The translations under genes and the position numbers were made by a program. A stretch of 64,000 nucleotides of DNA from Trissonchulus latispiculum (lineage: Eukaryota; Nematoda; Enoplea; Enoplida; Ironidae), in NCBI GenBank assembly GCA_030248195.1, contig JASAND010030801.1:1-64000 (forward strand). The letters run 5' to 3'. The notes beneath the pieces were generated by a model. That model ran no database searches, had not been told where the DNA came from, and was given only the letters and a program-made list of their open reading frames with translations. This document shows positions 1-11,499 of the stretch, piece after piece. Position 1 is the stretch's first letter, and the number at the start of each line of letters is the position of its first letter.

Positions 1-1405
1 AGCACCTTTAAGCAACCCTCCATTAGAAGTCCCTATGCCTGGTCAATTCCCGCTCATCATCCCATTCCTTCTCAGTATCCAGATGCCGTCCGATCCTCCG
101 CTCGAGCTGCCAGTACTACCGTGATCTGCTCAGCAGTCCAATCAGCAACCCAGGAAGAACATTGTACGGAAGAAAATTTATTGATTCAGCTCAATCATTT
201 TTGTCAATCAAATCCGAAGCCGAAGTCCGAGAACAACAGATTGATTGATTCAACTTTCGGCCTTCAATGAATATCTCACGGTTAGGCAATGATTTGTCCT
301 TGAACTAGAATCATATTGTTTGTTATTGTATTATAGATTACAACGGCTCCAGCTTCTTCCTCGGACCGAGTGTTGTAGAACTTACTTCTGATACGCTCAG
401 GTCGGTCCAAGATCCTTCTTAAACTGATTGATATTATCCAGCGGGAGGAATCTACTGCTGTAAGTGGAAAACCTTTGATGCTTGCAACTGCTACGTGACG
501 GAAGGAGTAGTTTACCAGCAGCATCGCAGCAAGATTTCAGTGGAATTGTTTTAGGAGTTACAACGCACTGTGATCATGGTCAAGGAAAATTGTGCTTTAA
601 CAGATCAGAAGTTTCCTCACATTGGAGATTGCATCCAATCAGTAGTGTGAATTCCTGGAATGGAGAAAAATTCCAGGTCAAATGTTGGGTACGAACTGGA
701 TCTGTATTGAAGGATCTGACGCCCTTGGCCATGACGTACAAAAATGGATCTACCGCTCAGGACTACAAACACGAAAATAGGTTATTTTTCTTTTCTGAGA
801 AGAGAGAGTGCCATTTAAGATGCTCTCACTAAAAGCCTCCGATTCTAAAGCACGCGCGGTTAAAACGATAAGCTCAAGGTAGCAGAATTGGTCGACGAGA
901 AAAAGAAACGACAGAAAATCCATGGATGGATGGGCTAACGATAATGGAGTGGTATCTATTGACCTTTTGGGCCTCATCTTGAAGGCTATGGAATTTCGGA
1001 TGTAAAAATATGCCGTTTGCATTTGGTCAAACAATGCATTCTATCTGCATGCTTCCAGAAAAACCCTAAGATCTCGGGCCTTGACAGTTTTTGAACATTA
1101 TAAATTCAAAATTGCATAAATCCAAAAACTTAAAAAGTGAATAAGCATTAGGTTAATTACTACATTTTATTTTAAATTTGAATTACTTTTATTCAGCCGT
1201 TAGTGAATGACAGTTTAGAAAGTTTGAACTTATCTGATATGTAAGTAGCAAACCAAGTACTAGATTCTTCAAATTCCGCACATTACTAGTATTTAGCACC
1301 AACTACCATTCCTAAAAGTATGAAAGAGATTGTTGAGAAATGTTTGAGTGAGGTTGAGAAATGAGTGGAGAAGAGCCGTGCTCGGTAATGGAAGCGTCCC
1401 CTTAA

Positions 1406-1860
1406 GGTGCTGGTATCGTTTGGGGTATTTTGAAATCTAACTTTACAGCAAATAGTCCCAATAACCTGAAATATCGCTTGACCACCCTACTAATGTTCCC
1501 CAATCATGCTGATTAAACTTTTTAGTCACGTATGAAAAAAATTTTTATTTTGACCAAAATTCCGTATTTGACGAAAAATGTTTATGCTGGGGTTTTCAAT
1601 TTTAAGTAGTTTTAGAAATATTTTAGCATTATTAATATAAGTAGACACAATCCAGACTAGAAATTGAAAAATAAGAAATTTATTTTTTTCGGGTTTTAAG
1701 CTCAAACCAGACTAGTTTCGGTGAGCGGATTCCGTCACAGTTGCATCTGCTGCACCGAAAACTCGAAATTTACAAGAAAATGGCAAATTTTCGTTTAACG
1801 CCACTTATTCATGCATATTTCACATTTGTGGATAACTGGTAAAACCCTAAAATGATCCAT
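1406..1860 (+). mobile_element. Fragment of a TTAA-flanked element in the palindrome spacer
   Basis: TTAA at 1402-1405 is followed directly by GGTGCTGGTATCGTTT, the end type of the TTAA family found elsewhere in the window. No matching right end was found, so the end coordinate is approximate and the copy is probably truncated. It lies in the spacer and not in the duplicated arms. Confidence 0.5.
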
Positions 1861-1866
1861 AATAGC

Positions 1867-1960
1867 AAGAGTTTATAATAGGAAGAGTGAGACACTTCAG
1901 CTCTTCTTAATAGAATAAGCTTGCAAGACGATGTACGTCAAGTCAGCTGACCAGATTTAA
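1867..1960 (+). mobile_element. Solo end of an AAGAG-type palindromic element
   Basis: AAGAGTTTATAATAGGAAGA and the following bases up to the AAGCTTGCAAGA block match the terminal repeats of the complete elements at 39353-39954 and 42078-42493. No opposite end is nearby, so this is one surviving terminus. The right limit is approximate. Confidence 0.6.
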
Positions 1961-3349
1961 CTACAAATTACAATTTAGGTATCGCTGGATAGCCCTTAAT
2001 TTGTAGTATATGTAGTAACTTTCCTTTTAATTTGTAGTTGTAGGGTTAATGAGAAATCAACGTTTGAAATTTCATATCTTTAACATATAGAATGTGCGGA
2101 ATTTGAAGAATCTAGTACTTGGTTTGCTACTTACATATCAGATAAGTTCAAACTTTCTAAACTGTCATTCACTAACGGCTGAATAAAAGTAATTCAAATT
2201 TTGCACAAATGTATAAATTAACCTAATGCTTATTCACTTTTTAAGTTTTTGGATTTATGCAATTTTGAATTTATAGTGTTCAAAAACTGTCAAGGCCCGA
2301 GATCTTAGGGTTTTTCTGGAAGCATGCAGATAGAATGCATTGTTTGACCAAATGCAAACGGCATATTTTTACATCCGAAATTCCATAGCCTTCAAGATGA
2401 GGCCCAAAAGGTCAATAGATACCACTCCATTATCGTTAGCCCATCCATCCATGATTTTCTGTCGTTTCTTTTCTCGTCGACCAATTCTGCTACCTTGAGC
2501 TTATCGTTTTAACCGCGCGTGCTTTAGAATCGGAGGCTTTTGTGAGAGCATCTTAAATGGCACTCTCTTCTCAGAAAAGAAAACTTGCCTGTGTTTGTAG
2601 TCCTGAGCGGTAGATCCATTTCTGTACGTCATGGCCAAGGGCGTCAGATCCTTCAATACAGATCCAGTTCGTACCCAACATTTGACCTGGAATTTTTCTC
2701 CATTCCAGGAATTCACACTACTGATTGGAGGCAATCTCCAATGTGAGGAAACTTCGATCTGTTAAAGCACACTCTTCTTGACCATGATCACAGTGCGTTG
2801 TAACTCCTAAAACAATTCCACGAAATCATTATGATGCCGCTGGGAAACTACTCCTTCCGTCACGTAGCAGTTGCAAGCATCAAAGGTTTTCCACTTACAG
2901 CAGTAGATTCCTCCTGCTGGATAATATCAATCAGTTTAGCAAGACTCTGGACTGACCTGAGCGTATCAGAAGTAAGTTCTACAACACTCGGTCCGAGGAA
3001 GAAGCTGGAGCCGTTCAAATTTACAATACAATAACAAACAATATGATTCTAGTTCAAGGACAAATCATTGCCTAACCGTGAGATATTCATTGAAGGCCGA
3101 AAGTTGAATCAATCAATCTGTTGTTCTCGGACTTCGGCTTCGGATTTGATTGACAAAAATGATTGAGCTGAATCAATAAATCCTCTTCCGTACAATGTTC
3201 TTCCTGGGCCGCTGATTGACCGCTGAGCAGATCACGGTAGTACTGGCAGCTCGAGCGGAGGATCGGACGGCATCTGGATACTGAGAAGGAATGGGATGAT
3301 GAGCGGGAATTGACCAGGCATAGGGACTTCTAATGGAGGGTTGCTTAAA

Positions 3350-3850
3350 GGTGCTGGTTCGGGAATTTGCAGCCAATTTTGACAGATTCTAAGTTTACTC
3401 AATTCTTGCTGTTAATAGACAATAGACATTTTTTTATAATTTTAAAGCTTAGAATGTGCTTGTTACAACTAGGTACAGTATAGCCGTTTCATTTCAAGTG
3501 TTCGACTTGAACGTACAATAACAAGAAAATAATTTTTGAACATGGATTTATCGAAGTGTGCGTAAGCTAGAGAAAAGCGATCAGTTCAGACTTCGAAAGA
3601 AATGTCTTCCCGTGAGCTGCTTTCTCTGAAATTGTTTAATGGTCCAGTAAGCTCGAGCTTTTGAGAAAAATGTAAAGTTTATCTGATTTTCGTCAAAATT
3701 CTCAAGTTTTGACTCAAGTTTCTCTCGAATAGAAAGATAAAATGGGAAACCATGAAAAATAGCCCTCGGCAGTTGTCAAAAATGCGTGTAAAGCTGTTTT
3801 CTAATTGCTTGCATGAGTTAAGAAACATTCGTGTTCGAAACAATCTGGTT
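3350..3850 (-). mobile_element. Truncated TTAA element, subtype A
   Basis: It begins GGTGCTGGTTCGGG after TTAAA (3345-3349) and follows, base by base with divergence, the reverse complement of the right half of the complete element at 28682-29680. Shared blocks include one beginning AAAGCTTAGA near 3445 and the block around ATAGCCCTCGGC at 3759-3770. Homology fades near 3850, so the other end is lost. It abuts the right arm of the palindrome, which suggests that the arm's end was set by this element. Confidence 0.7.
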
Positions 3851-3999
3851 GTGATTTGTTGTGATTCGGGCTGTGAATCCAGGGATAAACGCCGGCACCC
3901 TATAACCTTCTGTAGGTTGGAGTTCTCTCCAGGAGTCACTTTACCTTACTTTACTTTTACGTAGTCCGAACCACGGTTAAATTGACCTTAAGGTAAAAG

Positions 4000-4340
4000 T
4001 AGTCAATTTTCGCAGGGAAAACTTTATACATGGAGTTTTCGACCATGTAGAACCTGAAAATGAGCTTAGTTTTCCTCCATTATCTAAGCTCTGTCCTTTA
4101 CGCCTAACCGGAATCGCAGTTGACCTAAGCTTAAATTTCAAACTTATTTGTTTTCAATGGAAAACTTTATTTGGGGGTTTTCAGCTCCGTAGATTTTAAA
4201 TATGAGCTTAGTTTTTCTCCATTTTCTAAGCACAGTGCTGCAGCTTACCCTTAACCAAAACCATGGCTGGCCTTAGCTTAAATTGAAATGGTTGACCCAA
4301 GCTTAAATTAAAAGTTCAAGTCTAAGAATTGTGCTGTTCT
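4000..4340. repeat. Tandem repeat, ~180-190 bp unit, two units
   Basis: Two consecutive diverged units share GAAAACTTTAT, a GAGCTTAGTTTT(T/C)CTCCATT block, and TGACC/GCCTTAGCTTAAATT. The same unit occurs in the opposite orientation at 17470-18480. The sequence from 3850 to 4000 shows nothing recognisable. Confidence 0.65.
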
Positions 4341-4503
4341 TCGGGTTAATGTTAACTGCATGTGTAATGAAACGCTTGGAACAAAATGGTTTGTTCGTTT
4401 AATTACACATTTTTGACCGTGCATAAGAAGTTGTTTAAGATTTTCTTTATTGCTAATTCCCAGCAGGCAAATTTCAGTTTCGAATCACGTTTGCAGAAAT
4501 TTG

Positions 4504-4985
4504 TTAAACGCTGTAAAGAATCCAAGCAGGAATGAAAGTATTGACAGGTTTTAATATTTTCTTTCATTGAGTTTCGCAAAATTCACTAAACCGTTTAGTT
4601 TGTTTAAGTTAATATTAAACAGAGATGGGAGGATCTCCTTCATTCAAGTATTACATTTGGCGTTTTCATTTAATTCCCTTAAATAATTGCATATTAATCC
4701 ACGATTCAATTTTGGAGATTGTGTCCTAGTGTTGCCGACATAATCAAATTGAGGTAAGTTAGAAATTTCTGTTTTCTGTTGAACGCTGTAAGGAATCCTA
4801 GCAGGAATGAAAGTATAAAAACAGGTTTTAATGTTTTCTTGCATTGAGTTTTGCAAAAATCACGAAAGTGTTTAGCTTGCTTAAGTTAATATTAAACAGA
4901 CTTGGCAAGACCTTTTTCATTGAAGTTTACAGTTGGCGTTTTCATTTATTTCCCTTAATTGCATATTAATACACCATTCATTTTA
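4504..4985. repeat. Direct repeat of ~200 bp, offset 276 bp
   Basis: Blocks at about 4504-4700 and 4779-4985 both begin with an AACGCTGTAA(A/G)GAATCC block. They share the GTTAATATTAAACAGA stretch, a GGCGTTTTCATTTA block and GCATATTAAT. A third, partial copy lies at 8215-8345 (ends of the unit only). No coding capacity is evident. Confidence 0.75.
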
Positions 4986-5022
4986 ATATTTAATTTATTT
5001 ATTAAAATGAAAAGTCATTTAA

Positions 5023-6034
5023 GGTGCTGGTAGCTGGTATCCGTTTGTGCAGTGCTTTTATGGTGATTTTTTGAAACGCTATAACTTTTGCAATTTTTGG
5101 AGTTAGAAAGAGCTTTATACATCGTTTTAAAGCTTATGATTCGTACAGTCATATGAGCCTACGAAACTAGCAAAATAAGCAACGAAATAGCTAAAGTTTT
5201 TGACATACTGACATCTGACAGGCTGAATTTAGATCAAAACTTTTTGAACATTGCTTTCTCAAAACTGTAGAAGCGGCCAAAATTTCTTCTTGTGCCATGA
5301 TATGAAGGACATGTGTGCCGAGGGACATTTTTTGGATTTGGCTCAGCAAGTCTCAATACTCCAGAAAATCCGGCAAATGTGCGGCAGCACGAAATTTCGC
5401 AACTTCGAATTCAGTTTTCTCGCAACTGGAGACGTTTTAGCTCAAATCAAGAAAAATGTCTCTCCGCAATAGGGCGAATTTTCATCCAGGCAAAAATCAG
5501 GCAAATCCATTGGTAGTTTTTGAGAAATCGATGTTCAAAACAAAATAATCGCAATTTTGACAAAATGGTGATTCGGCCAAATCTCTAGCTTAAAGGAACG
5601 AACTCTAGCGAATAGGCATTGATAAAATGTGCAATCGGACGTCTTATTGATTGAGTATAAACAGATCAAAATTGTCCATAAGCTTTGGCAGTAATTTAGA
5701 TATAACTGATTTCCTCGAAAATCGCCATTTTTGGACCCCAAAAATAGTTTTTGGCTTATACTGACTTAACTACTGGAAGCAGCTCAAAGGTTGTAAGAGC
5801 AAACATGTTCATTTTGGTACCCTCTTTCCAGCCATAACAACCAATCCGGTGTATCAACTATGTACTAAGAGAATTTTGGCAAAAACTACAAATTTCTTAT
5901 CGTTGCACCTAAAAATACGGGACTAGTCCCAGAATGTTAAAGATCGCCAAAATAGTACAGTTGGAAAGTTTCATCCACTTTCATAAAGAAATAAAGCCTA
6001 TAAGGTCGAATTTACACAAAGCGATACCAGCACC
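5023..6034 (-). mobile_element. Complete TTAA element, subtype B (1012 bp)
   Basis: Flanked by TTAA at 5019-5022 and 6035-6038. The left end reads GGTGCTGGTAGCTGGTATCC and the right end is ...GCGATACCAGCACC, so the 11-bp tips are inverted repeats. The interior aligns with the subtype B copies at 19699-20660 and 29685-30708 (for example the block around TTTTTGAGAAATCGATGTTC at 5517-5536). Only short non-conserved frames are present. A duplicated TTAA is typical of piggyBac-like transposons, also reported for Sola3; with no transposase here, assignment to a superfamily is inference. Confidence 0.85.
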
Positions 6035-6038
6035 TTAA

Positions 6039-6590
6039 GGAGAATGGAAAGCCATGGAAAGGGCAGCACAATAAAATCTATCAACTGCGTAACCTGCCCT
6101 TGAATCGTACTGACTTTTACAGAGAGAAGTTAATTTGATTATGGCTCTGCTGCAAGTCTCGTTTGCTACAATGCTACCTTATTTTCTACAGTTCCTATAA
6201 TTCAGTATTCATTCCATGTCGCCGAGAAAACATTTATTGCTACAAATAATGACATAAGAAACTGAAAGCTATAATATCTTTATATAAACAGTGTAAACAA
6301 AACAATGTTGTAAACAATAACTAAATAATAATGTAAACAAATCAACCAATAACAAATGTTTACTACATAATTATATTACATCGATCTTAAACGTTCATAT
6401 TTTCTTGCATAAAAGGTGATATAATGAGGTACAGTGGATGGGGAAAAGTCTACAACAATTATGACTTCTGCTAAGTCCCCTTCGAAAACGTCTATATATT
6501 TCTTTTCTAAGTTCTCGCCAAACCATATACGGGAATACGAAAACACTTAATTTCAAGCCGCACTCTCTATTTACATTCTTTTAACGCGCA
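6039..6590. other. Intergenic, nothing recognised
   Basis: AT-rich sequence with weak internal AATGTAAACAA-type repetition at 6290-6350. I see no gene or element end here. Confidence 0.5.
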
Positions 6591-6593
6591 AGT

Positions 6594-7327
6594 TTAAGTA
6601 CCAGGCCCACCGCTTCCTCCGCCAGTTCCGTAGCCAAGCCAACCGCTTCCTCCATCCGTTCCGTAGCCAGACCCACCGCTCCCTCCGCCAGTTCCGTAGC
6701 CAGGCCAACCGCTTCCTCCATCCGTTCCGTAGTCAGGCCCACCGCTTCATCCCGTCCGTTCCGTAGCCATAGCCACCGCTTCCTCCCTTTTTCGTAGCCA
6801 GCTCCATCAGTTTCTTTAGCTCTTCTGGGGACAGCCTCCTTAACACCTAATAAATAGCGTCCTCGGCTATTATAAGATAAGTTTCAGGTTTATCGCCAGC
6901 TGCGAAGGCAGCTGCGTGGTTGAACACATGCCACCACTGAGACCATTCCGATGCCTGCCCTCTGACTCTGTGGGAAAATGTGTCCAAGGGAAGTTACCGC
7001 TTAACACCCTCTGAAACCATTCGTTATCCCATCCGGAGGAATTCGCTCCATCTTTTGTTTTCACAGTCCGGATATCGGAGCGTAGCTTCTACATTTTGAA
7101 ATCAGTATTATGAGAATAATTTTGGTTCTTCATTTTATACACAGAAAGTGATCTATTTCGAGATTGTCCTGGTTAAAATCTGGAACAACTAGTCGCACGT
7201 TATCCGTTTAAAAATCAGCGGGGGGCAGCAACCAATTTTCTTTCAGAACAAAATTTGGTAGGTATATCACCACTGCATATATACTAATCACAGTAAAAAA
7301 TTTCACAGTGAACAAATTTATGTCCAT
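6594..7327 (-). pseudogene. Decayed gene copy 1: hydrophobic N-terminus, Gly-rich repeat C-terminus
   Basis: Reading on the minus strand from ATG at 7327, the frame starts MDINLFTVKFF with a hydrophobic stretch resembling a signal peptide or anchor, then meets a stop. Later blocks are a W-rich segment (about 6900-7064) and SPEELKKLMELATKK (about 6800-6845). Last come glycine-rich repeats with an 11-12 residue unit of GYGT(D/G)GGSG(W/G) type (6597-6815), ending in TAA at 6594-6596. One repeat has an extra base, and stops separate other blocks, so a functional product is unlikely unless unrecognised introns remove them. The same order of blocks occurs at 9354-10278. The family was not recognised; a secreted structural or gland protein is a guess. 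Confidence 0.55.
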
Positions 7328-7546
7328 TCATCATTACTTTGATCTCGTCTTAGTCTCAGTGGACAACTGTTCCATTTAGTGACATTACACAGTTTAAAAC
7401 CAATTTACAATAATGATGTCATGTTCTAACCCAGATTTAACAATTTCAGTGCTTTTATACAATGTTTAATTAAGTTAATAAAGTTATTAAGTATAATTAA
7501 GTTATTAAATAATATTTAATTTAATTAATAAAGTTCTACATTTAGA

Positions 7547-8213
7547 ACAAGTAGTGTAGGAAAGGCACTAGAACAGATTTCAAAAGTTAGTTACAACATT
7601 TCCCTCCTATTTAAAAAGGATTAACTGTCTGAAATGGCACATGTGGCTGATAAATATGTGAGTGGTTTGACTTATTAATTTAAAGAAATATTACTTCTTC
7701 TTCATTTGCAACTTGTTCTTGTTCTTCTGCATGATTTCTCGGAATCGGAAACGGCAAGCCAGGACATTAACTTTAGGTTTGAAGTAGGACTCCACTGTCG
7801 TGATCACTTGATCCATGTGGCATCACCATTAGGCATTAGGAGCAGGCAACGTATTGTAAACCCTTTGACCCTCGACTCCTAAGCAGCTCAAGAACACAGC
7901 AATTTTCCGGCGTTTACCATGGTTAGCTCCTACAGCTATGAGGTAGTTCTCGAATACCGGTCTCCATGTCTTCCAGGGGATTGGAGGATCACCCGGTGTT
8001 GCCAAAAAAGATGGTGGACAAGGTATTTTCACCATGTGGGCTCAACAGAAACAATCCTTGTCGCCAATGAAGTAACGCAACGTGGTATAATGGCCTCAAT
8101 CATTACAAAACTATCACTTATATAGTATCAGGGTATGGCATGACAATCTACATTTAGAAAATGTAGTTTAGGAAAGGTACTAGAACAGATCTCAAAAGTT
8201 AGTTACAACAGTG
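7547..8213. mobile_element. Region flanked by ~63-bp direct repeats with a gag-like fragment
   Basis: The stretches at about 7535-7600 and 8147-8210 are direct repeats: both run from CTACATTTAGAA to AAAAGTTAGTTACAACA. Between them lies the minus-strand frame at 7829-8035. The repeats could be short LTR remnants or the edges of a deleted retroelement. No primer-binding site or polymerase is visible. Confidence 0.5.
7829..8035 (-). pseudogene. Gag-like fragment of a retroelement
   Basis: The 68-residue frame contains PPSFLATPGDPPIPWKTW, then FENYL, then KRRKIAVFLSCLG and QRVYNTLP. This arrangement (proline-rich start, W..W...F, then a hydrophobic ...LL..LG...R..Y..L segment) resembles the start of Gag in LTR retrotransposons of the K02A2.6-like/gypsy group. 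Only this piece is visible, so it is a relic. The assignment comes from motif recollection and not from a search. Confidence 0.5.
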
Positions 8214-8214
8214 T

Positions 8215-8345
8215 TGTTTAAGTTTATCGTATCTTATATTATCTTATAATAAAAGTTGGGGAGATTATTTTTTCATTCAAGTGCTGTATTTACCGTTTTT
8301 CATTTTAATTGCATATCAATCCTCAATCAAATTTGGAGGTTTGCC
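8215..8345 (+). repeat. Third partial copy of the 4.5-kb direct repeat
   Basis: TTTTTCATTCAAGTGCTGTATTTACCG and GCATATCAATCCTCAATCAAATTTGGAG match the unit at 4504-4700 with divergence. The open frame that continues to 8593 (94 codons) is lysine-rich and has no recognisable domain. Confidence 0.55.
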
Positions 8346-8599
8346 CTAGTCCTGCCGAAATTTTATTAAACTTTGCTAAGTTATTAATCATGCTATTATG
8401 GGTATTAAGATTAATAGTCGCTAAAGGAATGGAAAGGGTAATACGACAAAGTCTGTTTAGCTACCAGAAACTTAAATTGTTTTTAAATCATGCTGAAATG
8501 AGTAATGACAGAAAATTGTTTGCTTCAAAGCTTAAAAGTTCCTTAAAAGCTAAGTTTGCTGAGCTAATTTGCGAAATAAAATATCATGTATAATTACTA

Positions 8600-9353
8600 A
8601 CTTATAACTACTTACGTTTGATACTCCTGCTTGCTTATTATACTTTCGAGCACCAACTCGCCATATATAGTTTCTTTTGACTAGTTTGCCTAGTATTTGA
8701 ATTACGGAAAAAATGTCAACTCATATAAAAAACAACCGTGAACTTATATTTCAACAGAACATGTTACTATCTCGCTGCAGTAAAACAAGATTCAGTGCTG
8801 TCAAACGACATAAAGTAAGAAAAGTGCTTCTATTCAAATAAATTATATATCATTAAACTACTACAAAATTCCAGCATTCATAAAACAATCAAAACAAATC
8901 AAAACACTACAATGACGCAACTATGGGGAACATTCAAACATAAATATCACTGCGGTCTATAGTACATAAAGTTAAATTTAAGTAATACGCATTATGCATA
9001 GTCAACAACTAACAGTTAATTAGAATTGAGCCTTGGTATGAATAGTAACTTTCATCTTTGCAAAGCATGTAACAAAGTGGGGCCCCAATGTATGAGAGAG
9101 CTCTATTACCAAAATCAAATCCTTTGCTATATTCCACTCGTAAACTGCATTGTACTTGATAGTTACAGCACCGTGTAAATACTGAAAGGAGTCCTCGATT
9201 TTGTGCCCAGGCGGTGTTCCGTATGGAGCTCGACCTTTGAGACTTCCGTCCAGACCAATTTGGGAAAGATAAAGGTCCCCCTTAGTTCCAAGCGGCCAAC
9301 CTTAGTGAACTCCGTCAAAGATCCCATGGGTTGCAGATTTTTAATAACAGGTG
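8600..9353. other. Intergenic, nothing recognised
   Basis: AT-rich sequence with short frames only. I see no element termini or conserved coding blocks. Confidence 0.4.
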
Positions 9354-10278
9354 TCAGTCTCCATCCTCCACCGGTACCTTCCCGACTATCGCGGCCGCCG
9401 CTCTTGCCACTTTGCCTCCATCCTCAACCGCTACCTCTCCGTCCTCCACAACCTCCTCTTATACTTCATCTAGGGCCGCCAATTATCTCAATTCTGATAA
9501 ATCTTCATCAAGGCTTTTTAGAACTTGATGGGTAGCGTCCTGAGTAACAGCTAGTTACTTATCTAGTTATAATCACCTACAACGCAAAGAAACAAGCAAA
9601 ACAAAAATATCCCGCAAAATGGTTTCTGAAAAGGAACGAAACACAATTCTGTATCCTCAATTTACGCCTGAAAGCAACAAATGAATCGAGCGTTTGAGCG
9701 TTGAAACCTATGTTACGGGCGGTTAAACAACTTAAATATTCGTTTCTGAATAGTTCAATTTCTCATTTCTTCCGCAACTTCTTCGTACAGAAATCAACAT
9801 TAAATTATGACCTTTTGATAATAATAAAAGCTGATGCTTACCTGTAGTAAATCGTAGTTGATGTCTTATGCTGTGACACCAGAGGGAATTTGGGATTTCT
9901 TCTCCTTGGAATACTGTTGGAAGGGGTGTCCAATCTAAATTACCAGTCAATATCTTACGAAAACATTTTTCTGCCAGCCTGTTGAATCCACCCCAGCAGC
10001 CGCCTCTACCTTCCTTAGACATGGACGTAGTTTCACCATCTTTAAATTATTGATATGAACTCACCTTTGGTTCTTCCTTTTGTACACGAAAAGTGCTCAA
10101 TTTGAGATTGCCCTTGTCAAAATTTTGAGCAACCAATAACACGATATCCGTTTATTCCAAATTTATCAGCAGGACGCTGCTCCCAATTTTGTTTCAGTAC
10201 CAAATTTAGTGCGTATATCACCACTGTATTTATACTAACCGTAGCGAAATTTTTTATAGTGAACAACTTTATGTCCAT
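9354..10278 (-). pseudogene. Decayed gene copy 2, paralogue of 6594-7327
   Basis: The minus-strand ATG at 10278 opens MDIKLFTIKNF, matching the start of copy 1. A second exon-like frame (10022-9850) carries KILTGNLDWTPLPT, parallel to the VLSGNFPWTHFPT segment of copy 1. A third stretch (about 9480-9540) contains DATHQVLKSLDEDLSEL, parallel to the VLRRLSPEEL block. Glycine repeats are absent; an E/V/D/G/A-rich tail replaces them. Candidate splice donors follow CCAAAG near 10062 and the ACTACAG near 9840. Stops and frame changes remain, so it is probably a pseudogene. About 300 bp upstream and through the start (to 10400) is also homologous to copy 1's upstream region (to 7460), so the whole locus was duplicated. 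Confidence 0.55.
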
Positions 10279-10417
10279 TCATCATAACTTTGATCCCATA
10301 TTTTAGTCTCAGTAGGCAACTGTTCCATTTAGTGACATTACACAGTTTAAAACCAATTTACAAAAATGTCATGCTCTAACCCAGATTTTACATTTTCAGT
10401 GCTTTTAAAGATTATTA

Positions 10418-11151
10418 AGACCGGTTCACACGATCAAATTTTCGTCAAATAAATTTGATCAAATTTGACCAAACTAGCAATTTGACCAAAATTGATGGTT
10501 TGAACGGCCATCAAATTCCATCAAATTCCATCAAATTTGCCATCAAATTGCTGTCAAACTATCAAATTGGTTTGGTCAGTGCGCTAAAACCATCAAATAT
10601 TTGACGGCTTGCCCAATGACATTTTAGCACATTTATCACCTGACCCTAAATCAATTTGAAGCATAGCCTTTTGTTTTCGTACCACATGCAGTTTTTTTAC
10701 GGTCTTCCAACACAATGTGCAAAATCACAGGACTGTAATAACACACTTTCATCAAATATTCCTTGAATTTGATTTAAATGAATAAACATTTTAAAATTTT
10801 GCTAAATCTTAGAAAAATTGGATGAAATATTTTATACTTAAAAATAGCTAATGAAAAGATGCTGTAAACTGTACATTTTTAGATATTTTTACCAACCTTT
10901 GACCCAAGGACGTCTAGGTTTGGGTTCAAAATCACATTGAGATTTGAGATAACAAGAAAAACGCAAGTTTGCGCTTCTGACTGACCATTTTCTACGCGCG
11001 CAAATTCAAACTGGCGCCCAATTTGATCAAAATTTGGTCAAATTATTTGATGCAAGTTTGACAGTGTAAACAGGCAATTTGATCAAATATTTTGATGTCA
11101 AAAAATTTGATCAAATTTATTTGATGGGAATTTGATCGTGTGAACCGGCCT
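10418..11151. mobile_element. Palindromic MITE, PIF/Harbinger-like (734 bp)
   Basis: The terminal repeat reads A(G)(A/G)CCGGTTCACACGATCAA at both ends and is flanked by TTA at 10415-10417 and 11152-11154. A 3-bp TWA duplication is typical of PIF/Harbinger, so that assignment is by analogy. The interior is packed with CATCAAATT and GATCAAATTTGA motifs on both strands near the ends, resembling subterminal transposase-binding repeats. There is no coding capacity. Confidence 0.85.
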
Positions 11152-11236
11152 TTAGAGATAGTTTTAACAAGGGGGACGCCTTTTAAATTTTTTGCAGCTC
11201 CTGCTCATGAAACGTGCCAACAATAATTTCAATCGT

Positions 11237-11457
11237 TCAATCTTTCAATCGATAAACTGGATATCGTCTTGGTAATGCTTCAACAGTTGTAAAAATTTCT
11301 TCAGTCCAATTTGGTGTGTAGCCTTTAGCAAAAACATTTTTGCTGTCTGGATTCGAACCAAATCACCTACGTTAAACCTTTTTGGAAACGCTTGGGTACC
11401 GCCTAAGCTGCCCACTAGACGTGGCGTAAAGAATATTTCTGCAAGAGTTTGATTCAT
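11237..11457 (-). pseudogene. Polinton/Maverick-type integrase C-terminus, frameshifted fragment
   Basis: One minus-strand frame carries FNVGDLVRI and, after a one-base shift near 11330, another frame carries GYTPNWTEEIF and a stop. The order VGD-VRI, then a GY..NW..E.F block, is characteristic of the C-terminal region of retroviral-like integrases of Polinton (Maverick) elements. No polymerase B, ATPase or capsid gene is seen nearby. This is an isolated, broken relic. Confidence 0.65.
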
Positions 11458-11499
11458 TTATTGTACAGTATATACACATTTGGGTGTGAAATTTCCAAC

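Larger units (their letters stand above)
1..3355. repeat. Large palindrome with ~1.27-kb arms
   Basis: The left arm (1-1284) is nearly the exact reverse complement of the right arm (2091-3355); they differ by a few substitutions and about 19 bases of indel. The spacer (1285-2090) is unrelated to the arms. The outer tip on the right reads CTTAAAGGTGCTGG, and the left tip (position 1) is its mirror, so the symmetry may continue beyond the window. Both arms share a coding-looking stretch with stops (about 600-830 and 2530-2760) that I do not recognise. The high identity of the arms suggests a recent inverted duplication, gene conversion, or a foldback transposon. Confidence 0.9.

Noticed and set aside
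9203..9535. Proline/leucine-rich plus-strand frames
   Set aside because: They are antisense to the tail of the decayed gene copy at 9354-10278, whose minus-strand blocks match the other copy better.
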